From Roseiconus lacunae (GTDB taxonomy: Bacteria > Planctomycetota > Planctomycetia > Pirellulales > Pirellulaceae): DNA of 64,000 nucleotides. The first letter of the stretch is position 1. Every line of letters starts with the position of its first letter. Made by a program: the position numbers and the translations under genes. The DNA is taken from contig NZ_VSZO01000001.1 of assembly GCF_008312935.1 (NCBI RefSeq), positions 1,488,001 through 1,552,000 on the forward strand, in the 5' to 3' direction. Below are positions 9,369 through 18,516 of this stretch, piece after piece. The notes under the pieces are model-generated. The model had not been told where the DNA came from. It ran no database searches and saw only the letters and a program-made list of their open reading frames with translations.

Positions 9369-9647
9369 ATGCCTCCACGCCCAATGAGCTCGCGTAGCCG
9401 AGCCCGCAAACGATCACGAGTCCGCTCGCGAGCCAAGAAGAAGGATCCGATCTTCGTCGATGGCCAGCGACCACGTCCGATGTACGTTGATTACAAGGAC
9501 GTCGAACTGCTCAAGAAAATGATCAACCGCCAGGGACGCATCGTCGGCCGCCGCAAAAGCGGTTGCACCGCCGTCAGCCAGCACGCCGTGACCGCGGCTG
9601 TCAAACGCGCCCGCTACATGGCACTGCTGCCTTACCAAGGCGAGTAA
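9369..9647 (+). CDS. rpsR: 30S ribosomal protein S18
   Basis: A 92-aa small-subunit protein that pairs with S6 on the platform of the 30S subunit. The signature YKDVELLKKMINRQGRIVGRR (about residues 38-58), followed by VKRARYMALLPY at the end, is diagnostic. The Arg/Lys-rich N-terminus (about 25 residues) is longer than in E. coli S18. It is not next to rpsF, ssb or rplI, unlike the common bacterial arrangement. A thioesterase gene follows after 28 nt in the same direction. Confidence 0.95.
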   Translation: MPPRPMSSRSRARKRSRVRSRAKKKDPIFVDGQRPRPMYVDYKDVELLKKMINRQGRIVGRRKSGCTAVSQHAVTAAVKRARYMALLPYQGE

Positions 9648-9675
9648 GGCGAAAGCAAACGAGCTTTAGATCACA

Positions 9676-10122
9676 ATGAGCTTCCGAACGCACCGCCGCG
9701 TCGAGTTTCGAGACACCGACGCGGCCGGCATTGTTCACTTCTCGGCGTTCTTCCCTTGGATGGAATCGGCCGAGCACGAGATGCTTCGTTCGGTCGGAAT
9801 TCAGATTTTGCCGGATAGCCATTCTCCGGCCCAGTCAGCTGACTCTCGGCAGACGGTCACTTGGCCTCGCGTGAGCGCCTCGTGTGATTATCACCAAGCG
9901 GCCCGCTTCGAAGACGAACTGTCGGTTGCCGTCGAGGTTCTTAAGATTGGTCGTTCAAGCGTCCAGTACCAAATTGCTTTCTCACGGCAAGCCGATAGCG
10001 GTCCGCCCGTGCCAATCGCGACCGGCAAAACCGTCGTCGTTTGTTGCCAGCTTCGTCCCGGCGGCAAGTTAGAAAAGGCCGAGATCCCGGCAGACATCCG
10101 CGCAAAACTCGAATCGCTCTAA
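9676..10122 (+). CDS. acyl-CoA thioesterase, 4HBT/YbgC hot-dog family
   Basis: A 148-aa single hot-dog domain. The FRDTDAAGIVHFSAFF motif (about residues 12-27) has the Asp used by 4-hydroxybenzoyl-CoA-type thioesterases, followed by the MESAEHEML helix. It should cleave a small acyl-CoA in the cytoplasm; the substrate cannot be read from the sequence. It lies 28 nt downstream of rpsR and may be co-transcribed. Confidence 0.88.
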   Translation: MSFRTHRRVEFRDTDAAGIVHFSAFFPWMESAEHEMLRSVGIQILPDSHSPAQSADSRQTVTWPRVSASCDYHQAARFEDELSVAVEVLKIGRSSVQYQIAFSRQADSGPPVPIATGKTVVVCCQLRPGGKLEKAEIPADIRAKLESL

Positions 10123-10189
10123 CGGTTGCTTCCCGTTGAAATTTGAGTGTGGGTTACCGTTCGGTAGCGCTTACCGGGTTGCCCATAGC

Positions 10190-10486
10190 TCAGCCGCTAC
10201 CATGTTTGGGGATCGCGAACGAGTGGAACGTGATCACGACTCCGACGGCGATCATCGAAAGGCCCAGCCATCGTGGCGGCTCAACCCGTTTTTTGGGAGC
10301 TGGGATGACAGGCTCGATGATGGCACCCACGGTGGTCGAGTTATCCACCAGTGGTGTGTTGGTCATCTTGGCAATGAATCGCGTCGAAGGCTCGTTCAGC
10401 ACAAACGACTCAACGCGACGAAATTGCAGCCCCAGCAGGATCAATAGGATCCCGAATAGGAAGTATCGATTTCGGTACAGTGACAT
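10190..10486 (-). CDS. small membrane protein, 98 aa, unknown
   Basis: Two hydrophobic helices (about residues 8-22 and 74-92) bracket a polar segment of about 50 residues, with a Pro-rich stretch VIPAPKKRVEPPRW before the second helix. The first helix follows a basic start (MSLYRNRY), consistent with a membrane anchor. No family recognised. It is convergent with the thioesterase gene. The frame is supported mainly by its membrane-protein character. Confidence 0.55.
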   Translation of the reverse strand: MSLYRNRYFLFGILLILLGLQFRRVESFVLNEPSTRFIAKMTNTPLVDNSTTVGAIIEPVIPAPKKRVEPPRWLGLSMIAVGVVITFHSFAIPKHGSG

Positions 10487-10684
10487 AGTTCTAGCCGATC
10501 AAGAACGATTGGGAGGAAGGGTTCCACGTTTTGCTATCGTCCTTGGCGACATGGGCAGGCAAGCGAACCGATCGGAGTTCGGCCCGGGCAAGCAAACACC
10601 GCCAAACCAATCGGTATCTCCACGACAACCCGCGCCAGCGGAGCGGTCGGCGTCCACCGCGGGCTCTTTCGCAGGGCTGACCGG

Positions 10685-10996
10685 CTATCCCTCGTTGGCA
10701 GGCAGCCCGTCTCCGAACAGGTGATCGACCGCCTGCCGCATTGATTGGCCGAAATTCCGGTAGGCGGAGTCTTCCAGTAACTGCGATTGGCTGCTTTGCA
10801 TGATCGCAGCGGCCAGCGCTTTGTGCTGACGCCAGTCATTTAAATCGAAGTCACGGATATCGGTGTAGACGTTCGACAGGTTGTTGCTGATTTTTGGGAC
10901 CAGTACGACGCCGTTGTTTCCGTGCACCACGTGATAGTGCATCGCGACAAACAGCAGCAATGCGCCGCAAAACATCCCGGCTAGAAATTTCGACAT
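10685..10996 (-). CDS. small secreted or membrane-anchored protein, 103 aa
   Basis: Begins with MSKFLAGMFCGALLLFVAM, a short basic start followed by a hydrophobic helix, then a soluble part of about 80 residues with many polar and helix-forming residues (HKALAAAIMQSSQSQLLED). I chose ATG 10996 because the helix begins there; the frame is open up to 11062. No family recognised. Confidence 0.6.
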   Translation of the reverse strand: MSKFLAGMFCGALLLFVAMHYHVVHGNNGVVLVPKISNNLSNVYTDIRDFDLNDWRQHKALAAAIMQSSQSQLLEDSAYRNFGQSMRQAVDHLFGDGLPANEG

Positions 10997-11307
10997 CACA
11001 CTGCCGGAAGTAAAACAAGAAAATGGGAACCGAATCGCCACTCGGGCGTGTCGCCGCAGCACCGATGGTCGCTGGGGAGGTCCGATCGCATCGGCTTGGT
11101 GGCAGGGAATTAATAGGCGTTACCCGGTGATCGGGCAAGCCGGATAAAAAATGGCAAACCTTGTGCCAGGAGTGGCTCGTGCGTCTTGACGATTCGCCCG
11201 AATCGCTACAGACTACGCAACCCACTTTGAGCGGTGAAGGACTGAAGTTTCCTCGGTCGCCTGCCGATCAAAGACACTCCCGGGCGGTTGCACTGCCGGG
11301 AATGCAA

Positions 11308-11381
11308 GGGCGATTAGCTCAGTTGGTTAGAGCGCCACGTTGACATCGTGGAGGTCAGAGATTCGAGTTCTCTATCGCCCA
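11308..11381 (+). tRNA. tRNA-Val (anticodon GAC)
   Basis: A complete cloverleaf can be drawn. The acceptor stem is GGGCGAT (11308-11314) with ATCGCCC (11374-11380). The D-stem is GCTC/GAGC around AGTTGGTTA. The anticodon stem is CCACG/CGTGG with loop TTGACAT, giving anticodon GAC at 11342-11344. The T-stem is AGAGA/TCTCT around TTCGAGT. Discriminator base is A; CCA is not encoded. It reads valine codons GTC and GTT. Confidence 0.97.
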
Positions 11382-11981
11382 CTCTTAACCCCTTGCACAG
11401 CAAGGACTTGCGATCCTCTCTCGTGGGTCGTTTCCGGGCCAATCGCCTGGGTCGTTACGTGGGTCGCAAAACATATTTTTACGACCCAGTAACCGCGTTC
11501 CAAAACGCAGTTCTTCACTTTGCTCCGCAGTCGTGTGGCTAAGTCGCACAGGCAACCACCTATGCCAGTCACCGCATATGCTTGGCCTGAACTGCGATTC
11601 CCAGCGTGGTGTCCTACGCCCGCCGCAGCGCATCAAACGGGGCGTTGATACCACGCTCGATTGTGCTGCCTGGTAACGGCTAACCCTGAGTGGCAAGCCA
11701 CTGCTAAATACCGATCGGTACCTACACATGCGTTTCGGACGGAAGCTCGCGAGTTTTGCGCCAATCGCAAGGCTTTTGCGCGGACATCCGGGGCCTTTCC
11801 GCAATCTTCGAACACTTGGAGCAACAGCGGCAAATACCGCCCGTTGCTCCGCTAGTGTCACCTGCACCTCTTGGCGGCATCTGAGCTGCCTCCCGTTTGC
11901 TGCGTCCGTTTATGTCCTCTCCTAGAGTCAGGCACGGCCCGGCTTAACGGTAGCGACGGTCTGCAGTCCGATGAACAGCAC
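11382..11981. other. gene-free region downstream of tRNA-Val
   Basis: About 600 nt with several open frames on both strands but none with a plausible start, ribosome-binding site or recognisable protein character. Together with the transposase remnant that follows, it looks like decayed accessory DNA. I looked for a repeat of the tRNA 3' end that would mark an integrated element and did not see one. Confidence 0.45.
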
Positions 11982-12316
11982 TTAGTCGGCTGGACCACTG
12001 TCGGTGGGCCATTCGGCGATTGCGATGTTTTCGTTCTTTTGTGGGCGCGAGCCTTTGCCGTGTCGGATGTTTTTGAAATCAGCCGTCCATCCGGCTTTAC
12101 CAAGTTGGATGTCGATCAACTCAAGGTGTCGCGGGTTTCGCCGCTGGAGTTGGTGCACTGACCGGTAGCCATTCGGGAGGAAAGCTCCATGGCCCAGTCA
12201 AGCGAGTTGCTGCTGACGTCGAAGGCGACGTTGACGATTGACGGGTGAGTAGGATCTTGCTGCGGTGATGAAGCAGAATTTGTTGCTTTGGGGCCTTTGG
12301 TTGGTTTAGGATTCAT
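11982..12316 (-). pseudogene. IS110-family transposase remnant (N-terminal part, frameshifted)
   Basis: Reading the minus strand from 12316, a Lys/Ser-rich start leads into IVNVAFDVSSNSLDWAMEL, which matches the N-terminal catalytic strand of IS110/IS116/IS902 transposases (first Asp of their DEDD site, with VDVSKxxLD-like spacing). After about 67 residues the frame closes near 12116. A second frame continues with LIDIQLGKAGWTADFKNIR and then runs into unrelated sequence before a stop at 11982. The rest of the transposase is missing. Assigned from motif memory; moderate certainty. Confidence 0.42.
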
Positions 12317-12557
12317 ATGACTTCTCTCGCATGGTGATCTCCGGATCTCCCATGACGACCCAAAACAGCGTTGAGCAAATCGTCATGATTTCACTCGTGT
12401 TCTACATCGGGAGGAGTCATTTTCCTCTCTCATTGATTCACTTGCACACAAGAGTATGTGCACGCGGAGTAACGGAGTCGGGGGCCTTGGGGTCTTAGTT
12501 TCGACTCGATCGTGGTTGCCCTGTGATCCCGCCGTTCTGTCAACTGAATGACCTGCA

Positions 12558-13181
12558 ATGCGTTCGAGAGCCCTGGTTGCGATCAGCTTCATTCTGCTGT
12601 TAATTGGTGCGTTTGTTATCGTGCGAGATGCCCAGCGGACCGCGGCCGGAATGCGCGTGCAAGGACGCCTGAGACAGCTCCATCTGGCGCTGTTTAATTA
12701 CCAGGCGGTGAATGGTGTTATTCCTGACCGAAATCTGCACGATTCAAACGGGCGTCTTCTCTGTTCTTGGGTCGGTATGATCTTGCCTTTCATTGAGCAA
12801 CATGAAATTGCTGACTCAATTGACATTTCCGAATCGTGGGATTCTCCATCGAACAAAGAATCGCTCGAACGCGGCAAACGGTTTTGGGATTGGTACAGCG
12901 CTGATGGGTACTTCATCAGCGCTTACGATGGCGCTGATTCAATGTGGGATTCCAATGGAAAACCCCTCGGGACGCTTGAAGAATTACCGACCAAGGTATT
13001 GCTCGTTGCGACAACAATCGACGGTATTCACCCGCTAGAACCGTTTTGTTTAACGGAAGATCATCTACGCAAAATACTGACGGCTGGAACGAGAGCGTGG
13101 TATGTTGACGCGGATCGTTTTCATGGAACTGTCAGACTCGAGGGCAATTCAATCGTCTTTGTCCGTAATTTTGAACAATAG
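12558..13181 (+). CDS. DUF1559-like pseudopilin-type protein
   Basis: A 207-aa protein with an N-terminal membrane helix (about residues 6-24). It continues with a segment resembling planctomycete DUF1559 (SBP_bac_10) proteins: RLRQLHLALFNYQAVNGVIP, then SWVGMILPFIEQHEIADSID and ESWDSPSNKE. These proteins are very numerous in planctomycetes and resemble type II secretion pseudopilins. This copy is short and lacks the H-x9-DG block usual near the C-terminus. It may have diverged toward a different use. Confidence 0.72.
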   Translation: MRSRALVAISFILLLIGAFVIVRDAQRTAAGMRVQGRLRQLHLALFNYQAVNGVIPDRNLHDSNGRLLCSWVGMILPFIEQHEIADSIDISESWDSPSNKESLERGKRFWDWYSADGYFISAYDGADSMWDSNGKPLGTLEELPTKVLLVATTIDGIHPLEPFCLTEDHLRKILTAGTRAWYVDADRFHGTVRLEGNSIVFVRNFEQ

Positions 13182-13294
13182 AGGACAGGACAATGAAATG
13201 TGCGCGAGGACGGGAGTCGTGAATATTTGTCTGCTTGCACGTCTTTCGCCTGTCTCGCGTGATTTATAACGTTCCCCGAATGTAGAGAATCTCA

Positions 13295-13885
13295 ATGTTG
13301 CGAACCATATGTCGCGTCCCGTTAACCACTTTCGTGTTACTCGCGTTAATCTCCCAGGCGGATGCCGCAGATTCTGGCATTGGAGACAGTGGAAAATATC
13401 AACGGTTCGTCGTCCATGTTGCGGAGTATCGACCGAATGTTGATGTCGGCGTAACCAAGAATGCAGTCGAGATGCTTGAGGTCTTTCGAAAACAGAACGT
13501 GCGTCCTGTGCGTGAATTTAGAATCCCAACGCTGACCGATTGTGTTGCGGTATTTTCAGAGAGCAAGACTTTTGAAGTCCCTCAGAGGGATGCCCAGAGC
13601 CTCGGCAAAACGAACACTCAGAAAGGACCGCCAGTTCTTGGTACACGGCTTGAAATTCGTACAGGATCGGACTCTGGCAAGACGATCGCGAACATCGCGT
13701 ACACTGTTGGCGAACGGCAGAATGGGGACAAGGGCTCTGCGTTGACACAAATCGTAATCGAGAACACGGATATTTACTCGACGGGTGAATCGAGAATAAT
13801 CCGGTCGCAGACTCAAGATGATCGCAATGTATTTCTTGTCATCACGGTGTATGATGGGAACACAAAGGATCGAATTTCAGAGTAA
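13295..13885 (+). CDS. secreted protein of unknown function, 196 aa
   Basis: A signal peptide (about residues 1-24, ending ISQADA-A) precedes a soluble domain of mixed alpha/beta character. The second half is rich in short strands (RLEIRTGSD, IANIAYTVG, TQIVIENTD, NVFLVITVYD), suggesting a beta-rich fold. No family recognised. It is transcribed in the same direction as the DUF1559-like gene 113 nt upstream. An AGAGAATCTC stretch precedes the ATG. Confidence 0.65.
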   Translation: MLRTICRVPLTTFVLLALISQADAADSGIGDSGKYQRFVVHVAEYRPNVDVGVTKNAVEMLEVFRKQNVRPVREFRIPTLTDCVAVFSESKTFEVPQRDAQSLGKTNTQKGPPVLGTRLEIRTGSDSGKTIANIAYTVGERQNGDKGSALTQIVIENTDIYSTGESRIIRSQTQDDRNVFLVITVYDGNTKDRISE

Positions 13886-14037
13886 GTCGAACGGCTGTTG
13901 AAGCCTCTTGAAAGCATCGAGGGTAATCATGCCGTGCACGCGAAGGTCGGGAGTCGTGTCAATTGAAGTGGTCAGTCAACCGCGTGACTTCGGTGACGGC
14001 TACCGTTCGCCATAGGCACTTCCATTAATCGAACGAA

Positions 14038-14499
14038 ATGACCGCTGCGAAGTCGCTGCCAACCGAGCAAGATTTTGATCCGTATGGCGGCGACCTCGAT
14101 GCGCAATGTGCATGGAAAAACTTTGGCGGGCTGACACTTGAAGAAGCCAAGATGAAGTTTCACCAGCATCCAGAAGTCTACCAAGAAGATTTTATGTTCA
14201 TGGGCGGCAAGGCATTTGCCTATTACTACCCAGTGATTGACTCGTATCTTCGGGATACACCATTGCTTCCACCGGAAGACCGGGATGATCGCGAAACTTG
14301 GATTCTTCCCCAATGCATCAAGAACCAATTCGAAGGCTGGAACTTTCCACATGTTCGCCACCTAAAGCGAAGCGTGATTGACCTCTGTTGTTTCGTTCGC
14401 GAAAATCTATGTTTGTTCGGATCCGAACCGAGTGAACTGGAAAAGATTGACGAGCAATGGCTGAGCCTTCAAGAGCATCTTGAAACCACAAACGGATAG
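14038..14499 (+). CDS. hypothetical cytoplasmic protein, 153 aa
   Basis: No signal peptide or membrane helix. The sequence has ordinary protein composition with a cluster of aromatic residues (MGGKAFAYYYPVIDSYL; WNFPHVRHLKRSVIDL) and a helical C-terminus. No family recognised. It lies in a region with repeats and remnants, so it may be an accessory gene. Confidence 0.6.
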   Translation: MTAAKSLPTEQDFDPYGGDLDAQCAWKNFGGLTLEEAKMKFHQHPEVYQEDFMFMGGKAFAYYYPVIDSYLRDTPLLPPEDRDDRETWILPQCIKNQFEGWNFPHVRHLKRSVIDLCCFVRENLCLFGSEPSELEKIDEQWLSLQEHLETTNG

Positions 14500-14900
14500 G
14501 CGAACCAAGGAATCGCTTGAGGCCAGAAGTCAGAGGATAAGCGGCAAGCGAGCCAATTCTTCGTCGTATCTGAGGTAGCATCTTGGATTTGATCGCGCCC
14601 TTCGTTCGGATTCCATTCGGGCTCATGTTTACGCAGCGACATTCCTCGCTGCAAAGGGAATATTTGGATCGCCATATCTTTCCGAGCTTCTTTCGCGATG
14701 CCGATCGATCGATCAGAATTCCGACTTGCTTTCTGACGACCAACAGCGTTTGCTCTCTCGCGGGGCAACATCGATGGCTACGGTGGTGAGAGCTGCCGGA
14801 TACGATCACGCTGATACTGTGCATGCTAACGTGTCTGTGACAATCACCCCGATTCGGAGAAGCGAGGGCGTCTTAAAGCAGCTATACCGCAGAGCGATCC
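14500..14900. other. gene-free region
   Basis: About 400 nt without a supportable gene on either strand. Open frames here lack homology-like character. Confidence 0.4.
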
Positions 14901-15065
14901 CTATTTGGAACGCTGTGGGCGGGCGGATTCATCTCCGCCGCGCTGTCGTCCACCGGCATGCGGTGGACCGCCACCGTCACGTCCGCCACGTTGCTGCCGG
15001 AGTTCTTCCATCCGTTGTTTCTGCGACTCGGCCAAGATCGCGGCGAGTTGCTTGTCAGCGCCTGC
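14901..15065 (-). pseudogene. C-terminal coding remnant, Gln/Arg/Gly-rich
   Basis: A minus-strand frame opens after a TAA at 15066-15068 and encodes ADKQLAAILAESQKQRMEEL, followed by a Gly/Arg-rich tail ending in PQRSK and a TAG at 14901-14903. The tail resembles the C-termini of planctomycete secreted EF-hand or Gly/Arg-rich proteins. There is no in-frame start codon before the methionine of QRMEEL. It lies directly downstream of the PQQ-propeller gene, so it may be what is left of a deleted gene. Confidence 0.35.
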
Positions 15066-15088
15066 TTAACACGGAAGCTCCAGCGCTG

Positions 15089-16342
15089 CTACGGAGATGC
15101 AACGCAGTACAACGACTGATTGCTGCGCAAATACAGACGCCCATCGCTGACCGCGGGACTAGCATTAAAGTCCGTATCATCGCTGGCAAATTTGTTTCGC
15201 GCGATGACTTCGAATTCATCCGACGGTCTGATGACCAGCGTTCCGCTTTCGCGAGTCACGATGTAGATAAACTCGCCGATTTTGATCGGCGAAGCGTAGA
15301 CCGGACGTTGACCTTGGAGATCCCGAACACGCTCGCGATAGACGATTTCGCCGTCGTCTGACTTGGTGCAGTAAGCCAGACCGCGATCGTCAATCCAGTA
15401 AAACTTGCCGTCTTCGAGCAGCGGCGTCGCGACGTAGGAACTGGTGCGGTTCGTCCACAGTACGTTGGTGTCAGACACATCATCTTTTCCACCAACCTTG
15501 ATCGCGATGCTGCCAGCCCCGCGATAACCGCCAAAGCCATAGACCTTTTGACCGTCGACGATCAATGAAGGCGAAACATTGCCGGTCATCGGAGATGTGG
15601 CGTACCAAAGCAGCTTTCCGGTCTTCGGGTTCATCGACCAAATTTCGCCTGGCACGCTGATGACCAGTTCGTCATCGCGACCAGGAACCGTAACGATGCG
15701 GGGTGTACCGTACGTTAATTCCAGCATGTCGGCTTGCTGCTTCCAAACCTCTTCGCCCGTTGACTTCTTCAAGCAGTAAATCGTACGTGATTCGTCGGCG
15801 GCATTGATGATGACGGTGTCCTTGTAGAGCAGCACGCTGGCCGCGGACCCCCATTCCCGATTGCCACTGCTCTTTCCGGCATCGAAACTCCATATTTTTT
15901 CGCCATCCATCGTGACGCAGTGCACACCGCCTTTGCCGAAAAACGCAAAGATGTGGTCGCCATCCGTGGCCGGTGTATTACTCGCATAGCCATGCTCGGT
16001 GATGTAGCCACGGTAGCCGTCTTCGCGATAGTCGATTGGGAAATCAAGCGACCAGAGTGAGTCCCCGCTGGTTTTATCAAAACACATTAGCTTTCGTATC
16101 GCGGCGTCACCATCGACGTAGCATGTGACGATCACTTTGTTGCCCGAAATGATTGGGCTAGACGAACCACTGCCGGGCAGATCGACCTTCCAGGCAAGAT
16201 TCTTCGACTCGCTCCACTCCGTTGGTACGGTTTCGCTGGAGACCGCTTTGCCATCAGGGCCGAGGAACATTGGCCACGAATCAGCGTGTGCGCGACAGCA
16301 GACGGTCGCAGTCAGCAAAAGGCAGACGAGCGTGCGGATCAT
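15089..16342 (-). CDS. secreted PQQ-like beta-propeller protein
   Basis: A 417-aa exported protein. A signal peptide covers about residues 1-20, followed directly by SWPMFLGPDGKAVSSE, the typical opening of planctomycete PQQ-repeat propellers. Repeated blades carry W-x-[FV] and AADESRTIYCLKKSTGEEVW or NPKTGKLLWYA-type motifs, as in quinoprotein/BamB-like propellers. There is no c-heme motif and no evident PQQ-binding catalytic Asp set, so a binding or scaffold role is as likely as an enzyme. ATG 16342 is chosen because the signal peptide starts there. It is divergent from the gene at 16532. Confidence 0.88.
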   Translation of the reverse strand: MIRTLVCLLLTATVCCRAHADSWPMFLGPDGKAVSSETVPTEWSESKNLAWKVDLPGSGSSSPIISGNKVIVTCYVDGDAAIRKLMCFDKTSGDSLWSLDFPIDYREDGYRGYITEHGYASNTPATDGDHIFAFFGKGGVHCVTMDGEKIWSFDAGKSSGNREWGSAASVLLYKDTVIINAADESRTIYCLKKSTGEEVWKQQADMLELTYGTPRIVTVPGRDDELVISVPGEIWSMNPKTGKLLWYATSPMTGNVSPSLIVDGQKVYGFGGYRGAGSIAIKVGGKDDVSDTNVLWTNRTSSYVATPLLEDGKFYWIDDRGLAYCTKSDDGEIVYRERVRDLQGQRPVYASPIKIGEFIYIVTRESGTLVIRPSDEFEVIARNKFASDDTDFNASPAVSDGRLYLRSNQSLYCVASP

Positions 16343-16531
16343 TTCATTCTCTGGGTTTTTCGGACGGCTTTCTGGGGCATGCGTCGTCAGTGAAGAATAG
16401 GGCCACGAATTTGAATAATGTTCATAGGTTTTTGGCCCGATTTCGAGATCTTCCACGCATGGGAATTTGCCGGCGAAGTTCGAATTGAACCGTTCGCTTA
16501 GCCAAGTCGCTTTGCACCAAGGAGTCTTCCC

Positions 16532-17239
16532 ATGCGTCGCACACTTTCCAAGCCGAGTCTCGTTGTGTTGGCGAGCGTTGTCCTGGCCTTGGTCGTTTAC
16601 ACGTCCACGCTGGTGCTTGCTCAGCGACGAGGCGGTCGCCGCGGCCCACCTTCGGGTGCGAAGCCCGAAATCGAGGATACGCAGAAGCTAAACGTCTACG
16701 CCGACAATTGGTTTGAGCTGTACATCAACGGCGAACTGACGGCGGTGGATTCGATTCGGTTCATGCCGCACAACGTTGTCTCGGTCGATGTGTTCCCCAA
16801 GTACCCCATGACGATCGCCGTCATGGCCAAGGACAACGCCGACGCCAAAACCGCCCTTGAATACAACCACACTCAAATCGGCGACGGCGGGTTCATCTTA
16901 AAGATGGGTGACGGGACGGTCACCGGAAAACACTGGAAAGCCAAATCTGTTTTCCACGGCCCAATCAATCGTGACATGCGGAATCCCCAAGTTCGCCGGA
17001 CAGAAATTCCGGAAAACTGGATGGCAGTTGATTTTGACGATAGCGATTGGTCCGCGGCATGCGAATTCAGCGAACAAACCGTGCGACCAAAGCGGCCTTT
17101 CTATCAACATGACTTCGAAGGCGCAAAATTCATTTGGGCTGACGATTTGGAACTAGATAACACGGTGCTCTTCCGAGTGACGATCGATTCGCCGCCGGAC
17201 GGAAGCACACCAAAGCGATTCCCAATTCTTGATGAGTGA
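16532..17239 (+). CDS. secreted protein with galactose-binding-like fold (inferred), 235 aa
   Basis: N-terminal hydrophobic signal or anchor (about residues 8-30) followed by a basic Arg/Gly/Pro segment. The body contains NWFELYINGEL (residues about 58-68) and VDFDDSDWSAACEF (about 168-181), patterns common in galactose-binding-like beta-sandwich domains of planctomycete secreted proteins. Its 3' end overlaps the next gene, a YHYH protein, so the pair is probably an operon. Substrate or partner unknown. Confidence 0.75.
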   Translation: MRRTLSKPSLVVLASVVLALVVYTSTLVLAQRRGGRRGPPSGAKPEIEDTQKLNVYADNWFELYINGELTAVDSIRFMPHNVVSVDVFPKYPMTIAVMAKDNADAKTALEYNHTQIGDGGFILKMGDGTVTGKHWKAKSVFHGPINRDMRNPQVRRTEIPENWMAVDFDDSDWSAACEFSEQTVRPKRPFYQHDFEGAKFIWADDLELDNTVLFRVTIDSPPDGSTPKRFPILDE

Positions 17240-17243
17240 AACC

Positions 17244-18266
17244 ATGCAAACACTACGATTATTCGGTCAACTGGTTATCCTCGTGTGGATGCTTAGCTTG
17301 ACTTGCCACGCTCACGAGTGGCACTTTCACGCAGATGAGGAAACTGATCAAGCGAAGGCGAAGAACGTGAAGCAAGACGATCAAGCGGAGAAGCCACCGA
17401 TCGCGGTCCACTTCGAAAAGTTCGACGGTGTGAAAGTTCGATGGAACGCTAGCACACTGTTTGTTGAATCCAATGGACTGCCCGACCACGACATGATGAT
17501 TGGGATTCGATCATGGCAACAGCAGGTACCGATCCCTCAGCCGTTCACCGGTAACAATGCTTGGCAAATCCCGCTGAAACCTCGCCTCGCCAAGAGTCCG
17601 ATCTCCGCAAAAACGAATCTCTATCGAGGTGCGATTGCGTTGGCAGTCAACGGAGTTCCCATCTTCAATGCGCTTAACAATCGCGGTGATGATGCGCATC
17701 TTGCAGGTGAACTCGACCAGTGGGGTGGCCACTGCGGTCGCGGCGACGATTATCACTACCATATGGCTCCGGTGCATCTGGAAGCAGTGGTCGGTAAGGG
17801 AAACCCGATTGCATTCGCATTGGACGGCTACCCGATTTACGGTTTGGTCGAAGCCGATGGGACGCCGGTCGGAAAGCTGGACGAATTCAACGGTCAGTTC
17901 GACGCCGACGGCAACTACCACTACCACGCCACGAAGACCTACCCGTACATCAACGGCGGCATGCGAGGAGTCGTCGACGTTCATGGAGATCAGGTGGAGC
18001 CGCAACCGAGAGACTCACCGATTCGGCCGGCTTACCGTCCGCTCCGAGGTGCAACCATTACAGGCTTTGAGCGATCCGAAAGGCAGTCCGTCCTAACCTA
18101 TACCATTCGTGGTCAAGAAGGGACGGTCGCCTACGGTCCAGACGGCCCGTCAAAATGGAAGTTCATTTACACAGAACCCGGTAAGCAGCCTCGGACGGAA
18201 ACTTATGAGCGGCAATCCCACCCAGATGAACGCGGTGGCCGCAGACCACCTCCCCGCAGACGGTAG
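17244..18266 (+). CDS. secreted YHYH-domain protein
   Basis: A 340-aa exported protein with a signal peptide (about residues 1-24, ending TCHA-HEW) and a His-rich start EWHFHAD. Two YHYH blocks are present: GGHCGRGDDYHYHMAP and DADGNYHYHATKTYPY, the hallmark of the YHYH domain, whose clustered His residues suggest metal binding. LDGYPIYGLVE is another conserved block. The C-terminus ends in RRPPPRRR. ATG 17244 is preferred to the overlapping 17229 start because the signal peptide begins there. It overlaps the end of the preceding gene. Confidence 0.85.
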   Translation: MQTLRLFGQLVILVWMLSLTCHAHEWHFHADEETDQAKAKNVKQDDQAEKPPIAVHFEKFDGVKVRWNASTLFVESNGLPDHDMMIGIRSWQQQVPIPQPFTGNNAWQIPLKPRLAKSPISAKTNLYRGAIALAVNGVPIFNALNNRGDDAHLAGELDQWGGHCGRGDDYHYHMAPVHLEAVVGKGNPIAFALDGYPIYGLVEADGTPVGKLDEFNGQFDADGNYHYHATKTYPYINGGMRGVVDVHGDQVEPQPRDSPIRPAYRPLRGATITGFERSERQSVLTYTIRGQEGTVAYGPDGPSKWKFIYTEPGKQPRTETYERQSHPDERGGRRPPPRRR

Positions 18267-18516
18267 GCATCAAAACAGTGCCGAGTAAAGCTTCTTGATC
18301 ATTCGAAAATTGTGTTGGCCGTCTTTGGGCCGTAGGCACTCAATTTTCTTGATAGCTGTTGAGTGTGACTTCTCGGGTGTGGGGAAGGCATCGTGCTGTT
18401 GCTCAAGCCCAGCGAGTCCCAGTCAGCCGCAAACGCTCGCCCGCGGCTTACGGCACATCAATCGCCACCCAACTTCAGCCGCAAGCGTTGGGCTTCGCCA
18501 AGTGCCGCTCCCCGGC
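18267..18516. other. gene-free region before repeat copy
   Basis: No supportable gene. The stretch carries low-complexity CGC-rich text that continues into the diverged repeat beginning at 18517. Confidence 0.4.

Noticed and set aside
11385-11867. 160-codon minus-strand frame downstream of tRNA-Val
   Set aside because: Composition is Arg/Ser/Cys-rich with no domain, signal or plausible start; treated as non-coding.
14726-15361. 211-codon plus-strand frame
   Set aside because: Overlaps the 3' end of the PQQ-propeller gene and has an Arg/His-rich composition without any domain.
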